Origin: Paroedura picta
Taxonomy: Eukaryota; Chordata; Lepidosauria; Squamata; Gekkonidae
DNA: 64,000 nt
Assembly (NCBI RefSeq): GCF_049243985.1
Contig: NC_135381.1
Coordinates: forward strand, 25,096,345-25,160,344
Direction of reading: 5' to 3'
Part shown: in pieces, positions 1-19,689 of the stretch
How the letters are laid out: each line of letters begins with the position of its first letter
Position numbering within the stretch: the stretch's first letter is position 1
Made by a program: the position numbers and the translations under genes
The notes under the pieces: model-generated
The model's database searches: none
What the model was told of the DNA's origin: nothing
What the model saw: the letters and a program-made list of their open reading frames with translations, nothing else

Positions 1-438
1 AAATATATTACTTTATTGTTCTATGCTAAATAATATTTTCAGCCCCTAATGTATGAATGGACAGCTCATCATACAAATATTTTCAAATGACCAGGAAGCA
101 TTTTGAAAACTTCCTCTTTGAACCAAGGAACACCCTTCTGTGCTGTGGTCACTGAATAGACAATGACAGAAGGAAGTAGTGACAGAAGGAAGTGGTAATT
201 GAACTGGGTTACCGAATCTCATTAACAGTACTGGAGCCTCAATGAATCTGCAAGGCGATCACATTCCAAGGGAGTTGCCACCTATGCCAAAAACAACAAA
301 AGGCCTTCTGACTAGCAAATATATCAAGGCCTAAGCTTTATTTCACTTGCAAAAATCTTATGCTTCCCTCTCTCTTGTTTCTAAAAGTTCAGTTATCACA
401 ATCCATTCATATTGAAATATAATAAAAAACAACATGGT
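1..438. other. AT-rich flank, no gene seen
   Basis: No splice-bounded or family-like open frame and no recognisable repeat was seen here. The stretch ends at the left target-site duplication of the SINE that follows. Confidence 0.4.
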
Positions 439-449
439 GGGGGGGAGTA

Positions 450-729
450 AAAAGGTAAAGGTGTCCCCTGTGCAAGCACCGAGTCATGTCTGACCCTTGG
501 GGTGACACCCTCTAGCGTTTTCTTGGCAGACTCAATACAGGGTGGTTTGCCAGTGCCTTCCCCAGTCATTACCGTTTACCCCCCAGCAAGCTGGGTACTC
601 ATTTTACCGACCTCGGAAGGATGGAAGGCTGAGTCAACCTTGAGCCGGTTGCTGGGATTGAACTCCCAGCCTCATGAGCAAAGCTGTCAGACGGCTGCCT
701 TACCACTCTGCGCCACAAGAGGCTCATTT
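450..729 (-). mobile_element. Sauria-type tRNA-derived SINE
   Basis: Read on the - strand the element starts GAGCCTCTTGTGGCGCAGAG, has a tRNA-like head, and ends in an ACCTTT-type tail (seen here as AAAGGTAAAGG at its left). An 11-bp target-site duplication (seven G then AGTA) lies at 439-449 and 730-740. The ACCTTT tail is typical of Sauria SINEs, which are mobilised by Bov-B-type LINEs. The intact duplication implies a fairly recent insertion. This SINE class is the main reason for placing the sequence in a squamate. Confidence 0.85.
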
Positions 730-959
730 GGGGGGGAGTAGATTAAAGTTAAAGCTAATGCTTGCAAATAGTAAAAAGAGACATTTTATCGATGCCTAGT
801 GGATGATAAAGCTTGCTTTTTACATTATGTCTTTTGAAAAAAATTGTTCACAGCTGCACAAACACCTTGTAAAACAGAAAAAGTCACAGGAATAGAATGA
901 TGCTAAAAGTACTGGGGACTTCATATTGCTATTTTTTTTTTTACACACATATCCTATGG

Positions 960-1094
960 CAGGGGTAGTCAACCTGTGGTCCTCCAGATGTCCATAGACT
1001 ACAATTCCCATGAGCCCTGCCAGTGTTTGCTGGCAGGTGCTCATGGGAATTGTAGTCCATGAACATCTGGAAGACCACAGGTTAACTACCCCTG
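960..1094. mobile_element. Palindromic hAT-type MITE, copy 1
   Basis: Near-perfect inverted repeat with ends CAGGGGTAGTCAA...CTACCCCTG, the arms meeting at TGCCAGTGTTTGCTGGCA. Imperfect 8-bp flanks TCCTATGG and TCCTACAG fit a hAT target-site duplication. It has no coding capacity. This is the first of about ten copies in the window. Confidence 0.85.
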
Positions 1095-1102
1095 TCCTAC
1101 AG

Positions 1103-1670
1103 CTCCAAGGGTTGTCTTCAGCCTGGAATTCCAACCATGGGGTTTCTAGCACCTTGCTGCATGTGTCTGTAACTTCTGGCACCTGGTAATCTAAATGTTG
1201 GCCTTATGGAATGACGAGGCTTGCTTCTTTTAAAAATAAATCTAATTCCTGATTGTGGGGGAGAGCTTAGAGAGGCATGCTTTGTGCTACAACTTTGGGG
1301 ATAATCTTTTTTTTCCCTTTGACTGTATAATTGACTATTCATTGCTCCAGGCAGTTCACTTGAAAAAAAACCCCAAAAACTCCATTCTGCTGCCGCTGCC
1401 TCTCTCTTTGCACGCACGCACGTGCACACACACACTCCACCATATGATCCAATGAGAAGGCTTTTTCAGAGAGATGTTTGGAGAAAAATTATTTCTGCCA
1501 TCGCCTGCATGCTTGTCTACCGGAAGAGTGGGGCAGGAGCAGGGGCAGGATGAGGTAGGTGCCTTGCACATTTGAGCCTCCATACCTTTCTTTGGCTGGT
1601 GGGTTGCTGGCTGCTCTCCATTAGGTAGTGCTGCATAGGTTGGTGAATCCACTTTTGGGATTCACCAACT
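1103..1670. other. No gene seen
   Basis: Short overlapping open frames occur on both strands but none resembles a known family. Contains a CA-rich run near 1410-1435. Confidence 0.35.
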
Positions 1671-1675
1671 AGCAC

Positions 1676-2075
1676 TTATTATTTATTAAAATTGTATACC
1701 ACCCTTCTTGATCCTGGCCCCAACCTGGTGGAGTGAGCTCCTCGGAGAGCTGAGGGCCCTGCCGGAGTTGTCAGCTTTCTGCCGGGGCTGAAAGATGGAT
1801 CTCTTTCACCAGGCGCACGATTGAGGCCAGGGCAGAACCCCGGCATTCCAACTAAGGACCTCTTCCCAAGGTTTAGTAATTCTGCACCCACTCCCGTTGG
1901 AAGAGGACTTGGTCTCTGGCTGAACAAGGAGGAGGGGATTGACTCGAAGTTGTTGCCACTTGTTCATTGTAAACTGGGGGGTTTATGGGATTTGACTGGA
2001 TTTTAACATTTTACTCTGTGAACTGCCACAGGTACTTAGGAAAAGCAGAGGTATATATAATAAATAAATATTTCT
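1676..2075 (+). mobile_element. L2-clade LINE 3' end
   Basis: CCCCAACCTGGTGGAGTGAG followed by a frame resembling the end of the L2 reverse-transcriptase protein (WWSEL, then a leucine-rich tail), then a 3' UTR ending in an AATAAATAAATA-like tail near 2058-2070. The same block occurs on the opposite strand at 22.7, 36.8 and 55.9 kb. A short oppositely oriented tail at 1676-1705 suggests two fragments are joined. 5'-truncated and inactive. Confidence 0.6.
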
Positions 2076-2377
2076 AATTTATTGTGGGTTTCATTGTATT
2101 TATTTTTAGTATATTGGGCGAGCTGTTGCAGGTTTTGTTGAACGGATTATCATTTATTTGTTACATTGCCTATTCATTTGTTATTGCAGGAAGTTGACTT
2201 TCGTGTGTATTGCAAACAGGCAGGGCTTAAACGCCTTAAATAGACAATCAGCTTTGGCATTTGTAGTCATGTATGTAAATCACCTTTAAGACTGTATGGT
2301 GCAGAGACCGGGTACGAATATTTTAAAAGACATTACACATATACATACAGATAAGAGAGAATAAAAGAATTAACATG

Positions 2378-2419
2378 AATATTTGGAGGCAATAGTTATA
2401 TCTATCGCCTCCAAATATT
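2378..2419. repeat. Short perfect inverted repeat (hairpin)
   Basis: AATATTTGGAGGC at 2378-2390 is repeated inverted at 2407-2419. The 16-base centre contains a further ATAG/CTAT pairing, so nearly the whole 42 bases can fold. It lies about 500 bp upstream of the TMEM185A start codon. It may be a small MITE remnant. Confidence 0.6.
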
Positions 2420-2896
2420 GCCTCCTTCCTCCTCCCCCCACTGCCAAATATAGTTTTAATCATTACTGTTCTTGAATAATATCGAATCTAAGCAACATCA
2501 ATACATACACATACAAGTAGTATAATCTAATATGTGCATATACATCGAACACCTCCCGTTTCTCTTCTCACGCCCGCCGCAGAGCTCACAACAGCGCTAC
2601 AAAAGAATCGCGCACGCGTCGTGAGGTAAACTCGCCGGCAAAGGAGAACGTTGAGAAACTGTAGCGAAGCTCGCGCCCGTCCTTTGACGTTTGCGCACGC
2701 TCAGTTACCCGCCGCGCACGCGCAGTGCGGCTTGGCTGTTCTGAGGAGACGCGGCTTGACTGCCGACTGATTTGAGGCGGAGACGGCGGCGTTTTAATTG
2801 GGGAGGGAGGGGGGGGGCGGCGGGCTCGGTCTGCGATGCGCGGCCTGTGAGAGACGGAGAGCGCGAGCAGCTGCGAGGGCGGGCGGGCAGAGCGCC

Positions 2897-10446
<7,550 letters not shown>

Positions 10447-11402
10447 AAATGAAGATCTGTACTGTTTGGCACATTGCCAGATGTACTCTTCCCCATGAAA
10501 TTACTCCTAGGAATCAGTGGCCAACATTGTTTTACCTCATGCCTTGTTTTAATTTTGTTTATGAATAGTAACTGCAATATAGATAATGGAGATTTATTCT
10601 AATATAATGTGAGTTTCCATATATTATTTAGCACACAAAATGGCATACCAGTAAATCAGGAAGGAGACAATAGCAATAGCAATGTTCACAAAAAAACACT
10701 TTGTCCCACCTGCATCTATTAAGTAATTACCTATGGAATTTATTTTTTGCACTCTACCTCTGTAGAGTCCTACAGTATGACTAAGCATTTGAAATACTAT
10801 GTTAACTTCAGTCCTAACGAATGGGCAAGCCTGGTTGCAATCAGTAGCCTTTGCACGCATGTGTCAAATGGAGAGAAGCTGAGTTTGGGTTGGCAAATGG
10901 GCGTGGGAACCTTTTTGATTGATTGGATTAAAGCTTGCCTATATAGTATTTATATGAACTCCTGGCAATGTATATATTTTTTAAAAATCTGTACAGTATA
11001 AATACGTAAACCTATTTTTAAAGAAGCTGTATGAAATGCATAATCTCTTGTGAATGGCATCGTTTCCATTTAATTTTGTATACTTTGCTTCCATTCATGT
11101 TGAAGTCTCATAGCCACATGGTATTATTGTATTGGCATACATTGCCTTTCCTTTCCTCTTTGAACCATGGACACTACGTTTCAAGGATGTCCTCAGGTAG
11201 GACTTAAGTGTTCTTCCTCTTTTATTGGATCCAATGATCATAAAATATATGTAAATTATTGTGTAAATAACCACAATATTTGTACTGTGTAGAGGAACAG
11301 GTGGTGACTGTCCTTTTGGAAAGTTGCTTTTCAGAATTTGTTGAAATGTTACTGTTAATATGTTTCTCTTTTTGGCCAATAAAGTATCTACTTGTATCAC
11401 TT
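10447..11402 (+). other. TMEM185A: TMEM185A 3' UTR
   Basis: About 950 bp of AT-rich sequence follow the stop codon and contain no repeat that I recognise. They run to the polyadenylation signal at 11378-11383, so the mRNA probably ends near 11400. Confidence 0.7.
11378..11383 (+). terminator. TMEM185A: Polyadenylation signal AATAAA
   Basis: Canonical AATAAA in TTGGCCAATAAAGTATC, followed about 20 bp later by CACTTGCAGG and a T-rich stretch. This is the best candidate end of TMEM185A transcripts. Confidence 0.7.
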
Positions 11403-11404
11403 GC

Positions 11405-12240
11405 AGGCCTTGTATGTTCTATATTTCAACATCAGCTATGAAAATCATTAACTTACAATGAAAGATATTTTCCCAAAAATAGAATATCAGTCATTTTTTT
11501 AAAGCACTTTGATAATGTTCTTGAGAAGAGAATGGTTTGATCTCTCTTTCTTGCACTGTGTCGTTGAAAGAATGCCCATATTCACTTTGTCCATGTATCT
11601 GCTGGATCTTTCACTGGAGCATGCAAATCTTCCACTTCTATGATAGTGCTGATTCCTGGAAATTATTGATAACTGCAGCTGGTTAGATATTAAGGCTGCC
11701 ATTGCAGAACTACTATTAACATGAAGTAAACCACCCTGAGTCTTATGGCAGGGCGATATAGAAAATCAGTCCCCCCCCAAATGATGAAAAGAGTGTCTAT
11801 ATAGCTTTAAGAAATGGATGACTTCTTTGGTTGTTGCTAAATAAATAAGGCTCAGGGCAGGTTACATCCGTCATAAATACGTTAAAATTTAAAAAAACGA
11901 ATTAACATTAAAACGGTTCCAACTAACCCTCTTGCCACTCATTAATATATTATTACTCAGTGTTATTATTATTGGAGGGTATCTACTTCTGGGAGAAACA
12001 TCTTCCCATGATGTTCTGATGGATTCTTGTTCTTTTAAGCATCCCAAACATTTCTGTTAGCATTTCAAGCTTGGTTTATATTAATGAAAGGCAGGGAGTG
12101 GGAGCAGAGCTCTTTCCAAGACTCTTTTGGCCTTTAAGAGAAGACTCATTGCAACCTGGGTCAGAAGTAATTTCTGAGTGAATTGTTGCCATCCAACTTG
12201 CATGATTCACCCAGGTCCATCTGCTTGCTACTGTTCAATA
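11405..12240. other. Intergenic, LINE-tail remnants only
   Basis: Between TMEM185A and HSFX. ACCACCCTGAGTCTTATGGC at about 11730 and a reversed tail near 11850-11900 look like old L2-type 3' ends. No gene seen. Confidence 0.4.
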
Positions 12241-12244
12241 GCAG

Positions 12245-12310
12245 CTGTGTAGTGGTTAGTGTTTCAAACTAGCAGTGGGAGATCCAGGTTTGAATCCTCA
12301 CTCTGCTGTG
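12245..12310 (+). mobile_element. tRNA-derived SINE head, truncated
   Basis: GTAGTGGTTAGTGTTTCAAA with box-B-like GGTTTGAATCC then TCACTCTGC. This is the head of a tRNA-derived SINE also found at 24.1, 33.5 and 34.2 kb. The rest is missing; a retroelement fossil follows directly. Confidence 0.55.
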
Positions 12311-12319
12311 GAAACAGTT

Positions 12320-13048
12320 TGGTACTCGGCTTCGCAAGCTTCTTACGAACAGTCCCCCGGCTACATGGGCCAGTGGGACCGCCCCTGTGGATGCGAGCTG
12401 CTGATATCTTTCGGCTTCAAGGAATACCAACCACTAGACCAACAGGTGGAAGTGGAAGAGGGTGAGCTCTAACCTCCTCCCTCTCCAAGCACCACTTTGG
12501 ACCCCCCCCACACCAGACACCAGTGTTGGGGATCCCTTCCCTTTGAATCTGTCAGAAGACTACCGCCTCCATTCTGAGCAGTTGCTGCACATGGCTAAGG
12601 CTTTGGAACTGGACATTTCCTCCATGGATTCACATCTGAAGGACCTTAGCCGCCTCTACTCCACCCCATCTCTATTTCCCTTCTGATTTTGGAAGGTTTC
12701 GATGACCTTATGGTTCCAATATGGAAAAAGCCAGCCTCAGCTTGTCCTATCTCAAGAAAGATGGACTTTTTCTGTAAGATCAAGGCTGATACAGCATCCT
12801 TCCTCTCTATTCATCCTCCATCTACCTCATCGGTTCTGCAAGATATGCAGATCAAGCAGCGTCTTGGCCAACACGCAGCACCACTTTACAGGGAAAGCCA
12901 CAAATTGGACAACCCTGGCTGTAAGGCCTATTCCTCTGCTGCATTATCATTTTGCATAGCCAACTACCAGACCATCAACACAGGTTATCAAATGGGACTG
13001 TGGGAAGGCATCTTCAAGTACCTTGATATGCTTCTGATGGCCAAATAG
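12320..13048 (+). mobile_element. DIRS-type retrotransposon fossil, gag-like region
   Basis: Frames on + resemble the gag-like protein of vertebrate DIRS elements: an acidic 'WDRP...EYQPLDQQ' part, a 'MAKALELDISSMDS' segment, and a C-terminal 'KLDNPGCKAYSSAALSFCIA' / 'NYQ...LWEG' block. The element is broken, with at least two interruptions, and its reverse transcriptase is absent here. Old. A Gypsy-type gag is the alternative. Confidence 0.55.
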
Positions 13049-13619
13049 CCAAATTAGGGTACTTTTGCCCATCCTCAATGAATCACAAGGAGGGAAACCC
13101 TTTTTATATTTTTACTGCAGAAGAAACCAAAAGAGTTAGAGAATACTCAAAGAACGTGAACTGAAGTGTTTGGGGGAAATGCCAAGACAAAAAGACTCTC
13201 AGTGCAAAGTTTTAAGTCACTAAGAAAAGCCTAAGACATAAAGTAGAAACAACAGGCAAGATATACGATGAAGGGTAGAACAACCTCAGTTCTTGATCAA
13301 AGAAAACATGTTACTAGGACGGCTTGTAGGGAAATAGAAAATCTTGCCCAAGTGGCTGGAGCTATCATAGCACTATTAACAAGTTTTGGTCTACAACGCA
13401 TAGCTGCCATGCAAACTTGGAGGAGGAGAGATGGTTCTTCAGGAATGTAGGTCCCAGGCTATGAAGTTTTAAACTTAAGTACTAGTTTTTGAAATGAACC
13501 TGGAAGAAAATAGGAAACCAGGGAAAGTGTTCAGAAGTGGTGTCATCTAATGGAAGCTATTACATTACCCACTAATAAATGGGCAGCTGAGTTTTGAACT
13601 AGCTGGAGCATCTGAGCAA

Positions 13620-13885
13620 GCTCCAAGGGCAACTGCTGCCACACCTAAGTGTCTAATTAAACTATATAATAAGTGTCTAATTAAACTGAATCCAGACAAG
13701 ACAAATATCCTGCTGGCAGAAAGATCTGAGATCCTGGAGGTGGGTGATCTATTTCGTTGATTACATAAAACTGTTATCAATAGCAAAAACTTTATGCAAC
13801 TAAGGAAAGATCATCCACCTCTAGGATCTCAGACCTTCCTATCAGCAACACCTCTATGCTGTTGGATTCAACGTGTCCCACTGCC
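13620..13885. mobile_element. L2-clade LINE fragments as an inverted pair
   Basis: On +, 13689-13760 encodes LNPDKTNILLAERSEILEVG, close to the 'KLNPDKTE' reverse-transcriptase motif of L2. On -, 13810-13885 gives a similar 'LLIGRSEILEV' stretch. Two copies of one LINE segment thus lie head to head about 60 bp apart. Both are short and broken. Confidence 0.5.
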
Positions 13886-13889
13886 ATGG

Positions 13890-14830
13890 TATCCTCATAT
13901 TTACTGTGGGCTCAAAACCGCTTATATAGCATTCCCAGGTCATTTCTAATACTGGGAATTTGCTTGTGATTAGTTAGGAAATCAATGTAAAGAGGACCAG
14001 AGGTCAGGATGAGAACTATCTCTTCATAAGTGAGGTAGATTCAAAGTTGCTCTCTAACAAATGCCTTAAAATTGAACAAACATAACTGTGTTTACTGTAC
14101 AAACTATCCCTTAGTCTATGTAGAATGTAAGCACCTGCATATTGGAGTTAAAGAAGGATATTTATGTTAGGGAGGAATGTTAGTATTTGGCATCTTGCTC
14201 TCTAGAGCTGAAGTTAAATAACAGGGTGGGAAACAACGGGGTTCATCTCTCTCAGTGCATATGTTGCTTCCCTTTATCTCCTAGTGCAAAGGGCCAGAAA
14301 GTCCTTTATGAGTTTTTGGTACTACACCCCCGTCCCCCAAACACACACACTTTATGGGCCTATTGCATCTTACAAGGCTACTCCAGTGTTATTGCAACTG
14401 TTAATGCTTTCTCCAGATTTGTGTTTTTCAGCATTCATGGATTATTACATAAAATGTAATTGTAGATTCATTTAAACGCAGTGGAGGATTCCAGTTAACA
14501 ACTCCCTCCCCCCAAAAAAAAACAACCCGTTAGTATAAATTGCTTTGAACATACAAAGTATTTGCAAGTGTTATATGTGATTTTTCGCAGAGAATACTTA
14601 ATACATTGTTTCCCTCCTAACTTCTCTTGTTCAGAAATGAAGTAATAAATGTCCAGTTGTTTTGTCATTATGATCTCGTTTGCTAGGAAACCAGAGTTCA
14701 TTTTATGATGTAACACCCACACAAGATAGTCTCATTGTGATGTTCTAGAACTCCTTACTGAAGCTCCCACAAGGTGGCATCATTTTAATAGGTTACTGCT
14801 GTCTTATCAGCATGGTTTGACTATTAGCCT
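13890..14830. other. 5' flank of the HSFX gene
   Basis: AT-rich, no CpG island and no recognised repeat apart from short homopolymers. The HSFX promoter or an upstream non-coding exon may lie here, but no start site can be picked. Confidence 0.35.
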
Positions 14831-14832
14831 AA

Positions 14833-17800
14833 ATGGCTGCAGCTGAAAAAAGTTTTCAAAGCGAGAAAAGAAAATTGGACATGGACCTTCCTGCTGCACA
14901 GACTCGATGTATTTCAGCTGAAAATGAAATATCTCACTCTGCAATCCCAATTTCATCCACTCCATTGCATGATAAAACAGCAGCTGGTGACTCTGCCTTA
15001 CGATCCATGATAGAAGAAAATGCTTTTCAAGCTTTAAGTGATGGACCTTGGGTAAAAAGACCACGGCTTGCTCTCAATGATGACAGTTCAGTTGAAGACA
15101 ATGATTTCCTATCCCTCACCTTCCCAAAGAAACTCTGGAAAATTGTTGAAAGTGATCAGTTTAAATCACTGTGGTGGGACGATGATGGTAATTGTGTAGT
15201 GATTGATGAAGAGCTTTTCAAAAAGGAGGTCTTGGAAAGGAAAGGACCACTTCGTATCTTTGAAACTGACTGCATGAAAAGTTTCATTCGTCAGCTAAAT
15301 CTCTATGGATTCAGCAAAATGAGACAGAGTTTTCAAAGATCTGCCTCTCTTGTTGAATTTTTAGCAGAAGAAAAAGCAGCTTATGCATTTAACAAGGTAT
15401 CAGTATTATTATTTATTGTATTTGTATGCCACCCTCCCCTGATTTCTTGAAATTCAGTTTCCATTACCTTTTTTGCAAATTGTCATTCTTCATGTAGAAT
15501 AGATCAGATGATGAGACCAATAAATTAGCTTCTAGGGAGATACAACTTGGCCTTTTCATGTTAATATTTCTATTAGTCATAGTCATAACATGCTGTGTAC
15601 ACTATGTTATCTCACAAAAGTGAGCTATGACTCGCCAAAGTTTATACCCCGGAAAATTTTGGTGATCGTTATGATGTTACTGGCTTTGAATTATATTTTT
15701 ATTATGTTAATATATAATACTAATACTATGTGTTAATCATGATGAATAGGGTAACATCTATTGAAAATACCAATAAGTAGCATAGAATAGCTTGGAAATA
15801 CATTTGCACACAATGCAGTGTTAACTGAAATATGAATGACACAAATTCATTTAGGATGAGACTCAGATTTGTTAGTATCTAGAATGTTGGTAATAAGGTA
15901 TTATTACTGGTAATGGTATCCAGTGATAAATGGTACACTGTTCACTCTGTATGTGTCTTAATTACTACAATTTATGTACATGCACACAAATTGTAACCGT
16001 TTTTGGTGATTTTAATGCTTAACATTTTGCTGCTTAGCATATAGACCACCAGACCATCTATTCCACCCAGCCACAGTCATCCACACAACAGTCACCTGTT
16101 ATTTTATGGTGTTGTAACAGATTATTTTGTTATTTTAACATGATGATGTACACCACCCTGAGATGGCTTGACCAAGAGGGGCTGTCCTATAAGTCTAATG
16201 AAAATTAAAACAAAAAGTTCTTTGACTGTGTTTCTTGGTTTCCAGTTTGTGCATTCTATGGCCTCTTGAACTTACTAGATGATTCTTTCAACTTGGGGAC
16301 TAGCTTTAATTCTTTCTCCCTTTCCCCCATTGCCAAACTTGCGCTTAGCCAAGGAAGCAGTTCCTTTACAAAAAGAAAACGGAGATAAAAGAAAAGGTTT
16401 TCTAAAGGCACTTAAGGCTAGATAGGTATACTCAGGGTGACAAAAATTGCAAGTAATTGTGTAGACTAATGATTAAGTGATAGTAGAATCAGCGTCGGAG
16501 TACCTTTGTTGGTATCAATTAAGTGAATGTATTAACATCAAAATATTGGCAGCCTGAGAACTCATCCATCAGCTTAAACTCCAAAAAAGTGTGAATTATC
16601 ATCAAGAGGAGGCCTGTTTGAAAGTGCTTAATTTTGGCAGCACCATACCCATTACACTAAAGTTTTCTTTCTATATAAAAAGGTGAGTTTTGAAATTAAT
16701 CATTATACATGACACTTTAGGGTATATATTACATCTGTTATTGGTCAGATTATATTTAGGTACTGTTCAAACAACATCAACATTTTGTTTCATCTGAGGG
16801 TAAAGCATGTTACTGCCCAGAAATTACCAGAATTGCTTCCAGAAAATACTAATCACTTGGTCAAAGTGTAAGTGAAGTGTCCTATTACTTTGTTTTGGAA
16901 AGACAAAAGGATGTAGAAGGATGCTATATTCTAATTTACATTGATGGTCTCAGTTCAGAATTAAAGTTTCAGAAATGTCTAAATTAATATGCATGCTTTG
17001 AAACACAGGATGCATGCAGACAGTAAGTTTTATATGTCTCACTCTGCTGTTTTATTTGTCTCTGAAGCCTAATATATTCCTCTGGGTTTTTTTTTCTAGT
17101 TACAGTTCTACCATAACCCAAATTTTAAGAGGGGTTGTCCTCACTTACTTGCAAGGTGCAAGAGAAGAGTTGGGATAAAAAATACCCCACCAGTTGCTTT
17201 CTCATTAGAACAGGACTACAGTGAAAACTGCTTAAAGTCCAGGTCAAGAAGCCCAGATGGTCAAACTTCTCTGGGAAATGCATCTAGGGAGAACAGCTTC
17301 CTTGCAGTTTCTCCTAAGGATAAAATACACAAATCTGGACTCCGAAAACCTACCTTGAACAAGGGACTTGCTAGTGTAGCAGCACGGATGAGAAGTGGAT
17401 ATACTCCTTCCTCTCCAGCACCCTTGAGGCCCTCAGAACAGGCTGCAACTGAGGACGGTGATAATAAAATAAACCAGCTAGCTCCTTTTCATCTACCCCA
17501 GCACACCAACCATCCTCGAGTCAACACGCATGAAATAGACTCTACCACCACCACATCGGCTACTTCCTTGTATCATGTCATACCGCCCGTACCAAACAGC
17601 CCCTTTGCACCAATGATGGGGCTGCCAGCCTTCCCAACCATGTATCCAGACTTATCAGCCATGCAAGCTCATTGGGCCAGTTTGCTTCCATTTTGTAACC
17701 CATGGTTTTCTATGCCTATGATAGCAGCTGCTTCTGCTATTTCCATGTCACGGTCGTCTCATCATCACCGAACTCCTGCATACCACCATTGCCCTAATTG

Positions 17801-17879
17801 CAACTGTACTTCGAATACTGCATCTGCATCTAAAGGAGTTGGACCCAAAGTGACAGAATACACTAGCTACCATCGATAA
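14833..17879 (+). CDS. HSFX: HSFX/HSFY-type heat shock factor (two coding exons)
   Basis: Exon 1 (14833-15396, 188 codons) and exon 2 (17100-17879) join in phase 0 across a GT...TTTTTTCTAG intron of 1.7 kb, giving 447 aa. An in-frame TAA lies just before the ATG, so this start is the first possible. An HSF-type DNA-binding domain spans about residues 92-213: LTFPKKLWKIVESDQFKSLW, the recognition-helix stretch SFIRQLNLYGFSKM (150-163), and after the intron FYHNPNFKRGCPHLL. The intron splits the domain late, as I recall for HSFY. The heptad-repeat trimerisation region of HSF1/2/4 is not apparent. The C-terminal part is Pro/Ser/His-rich with a Cys/His-rich HHCPNCNC stretch. The position between TMEM185A and EOLA1 matches human HSFX1/2, so the HSFX assignment rests on both sequence and synteny. 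Human HSFX/HSFY genes are testis-expressed; whether this one binds heat-shock elements is unknown. Intact; a short L2 tail lies just inside the intron. Confidence 0.88.
15397..17099 (+). other. HSFX intron
   Basis: GT at 15397 and AG at 17098-17099 with a strong T-rich tract. A short reversed L2 3' tail lies at about 15400-15440, and a + strand L2-like tail (CACCACCCTGAGATGGCTTG) lies near 16150. The rest is AT-rich unique sequence. Confidence 0.7.
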
Positions 17880-19580
17880 AGCGATAGACTTCAAAAATCC
17901 CACGTTCCAGAAGGAGAGATAGGGAAATCCACAATGACTGAAGAATAAACTTCTTTCTTCATATCTTGTTTATCTAGGTTAATTTTTGTATTTCTTTTAT
18001 CATGGATGGATAGAAATAATTCATTTTCTTCAATAGTATAGGCATGAGAAATGCAGACTGAGAGTAGGAAAATTGTAGGATATAGTTTTATTTGAGACAA
18101 GCCAACATTCTGCTATTTTGTAGATAAAACCTACAGTCTAGACTCCACTTATGAGAATTTTCTATGTCTGGAATACATGGAAATATTTGAACAGTATGGA
18201 CCAAAGTGAGACATACTTGGGCTGGAATGTAATATGTACAGTTTTGCGTTTACAGTGGCATGTGAATAGGGAAAGCTTTGCCAAGGTGGTGTAAAATTAA
18301 GAATCCTTTAACAGTACTATAATTTGGGAAGGAGAGATGACATTTATTGAGGCTTAATCGGAAGAGGGAATAATCTGAATTGGGTACATGTTCGATCTTT
18401 AACTTGACACGCACCTTAGTGAAGAATTGTTTTTTGGTAGATCTGTGATATGTGCTGTGGAAGATAATGATTGTACCAAGCAATTCAAGGTGTCTGTCAG
18501 ACAGAAATATCACAAGTTCACAGTAAATATGTTCTACTACCAACAGGTGAGAACCTAGAGAGATTAAGGTTAGCTACAATAAAACAAACAAGCAGAACAG
18601 CAAGATACTGACTTTAAAAAATGAACAGTAGATAGCATATTAGATGAAGTTATAAGATTAACCAAAAAAGGGCAAGGGGAATGTTCTTTCTTGTATAAAC
18701 CAATTCTTGTTCAATAATCTAAGAGGCAGGCAAGCACCGTTAATCAGGATGTTACTTGACTGCTTTTTTTTTTTAACTACAAGATTAGGTCAGCTTGTGC
18801 AATCAGGGAAAAGTCTCTTATTATCCTTATTCCATTATAATCATTTAAATAGCTCCTTTAGTTCAATTTATAAATTGTATGCTAGTGTTGTACGCTGAGA
18901 GACTATTTGGCTAAAGCACTGCGTGAGTTTGGTCAGTAGTTCTAAAGGGTTTTGTTTAGTTTGCAGTTCTGGTAGTGTATGATGCAGCTTGACATGCAGA
19001 CAGTCTTAAATGTTATAATCTGTTGCTGAAATACATACAAAATAAAACTTTAAAGCAAACAGTTCCCTGAGAACTATATACTCACATGGTCCTGATGTTC
19101 CACCTCTTACCTCTCATCTCTGTTCTTGCTGTGACACTTAAAAGTATATCATATTTGAATTGAATTAAGAGGCAAGACAAATACCACTGTCATCAATGCA
19201 CTTATAATGTTGGGTTTGTTCATGCAAGCCACTTTAAGCTAGTGCTAGTACTTAAAGTGGTGCTTTGATCAATAGTGAACACAACTGAAGACTGTTTGCT
19301 CCTTGTGTAGTTCAGATTATGAGCATACATTAACAGTGTAATCCCATGCAGAGTTATTCCACTTTAGCCCCACTGAAATCATTGGGGTTAGAGTGGAGTA
19401 ATTCTGCATAAGATTCTATGGTAAATTTACCAAGACAGAGTCCATTGTGATGCAATAGTATCAACACTGTGTGTTCATTCCTTGTGAGTAAAATGTTTTT
19501 GCAAACTGCTGCGCATTTCCGTCAGACATCCAGATAATCTGACAAATGTATGTATGAAGAAAGTGTGTCTGAAATAAAAA
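17880..19580 (+). other. HSFX 3' UTR and flank
   Basis: AT-rich and repeat-free as far as I can see. Candidate polyadenylation signals AATAAA lie at 19041-19046 and 19573-19578, with an early one near 17944. Which is used cannot be told from sequence. Confidence 0.4.
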
Positions 19581-19689
19581 TCAGTGATTATAATTTACCT
19601 CCCTTCAGTCATATACTATTTGACATTTACTGATTACATTTTATTGCCAAGCAGGTGCAGAAATATATACTGAATTATTTAATTGATAC

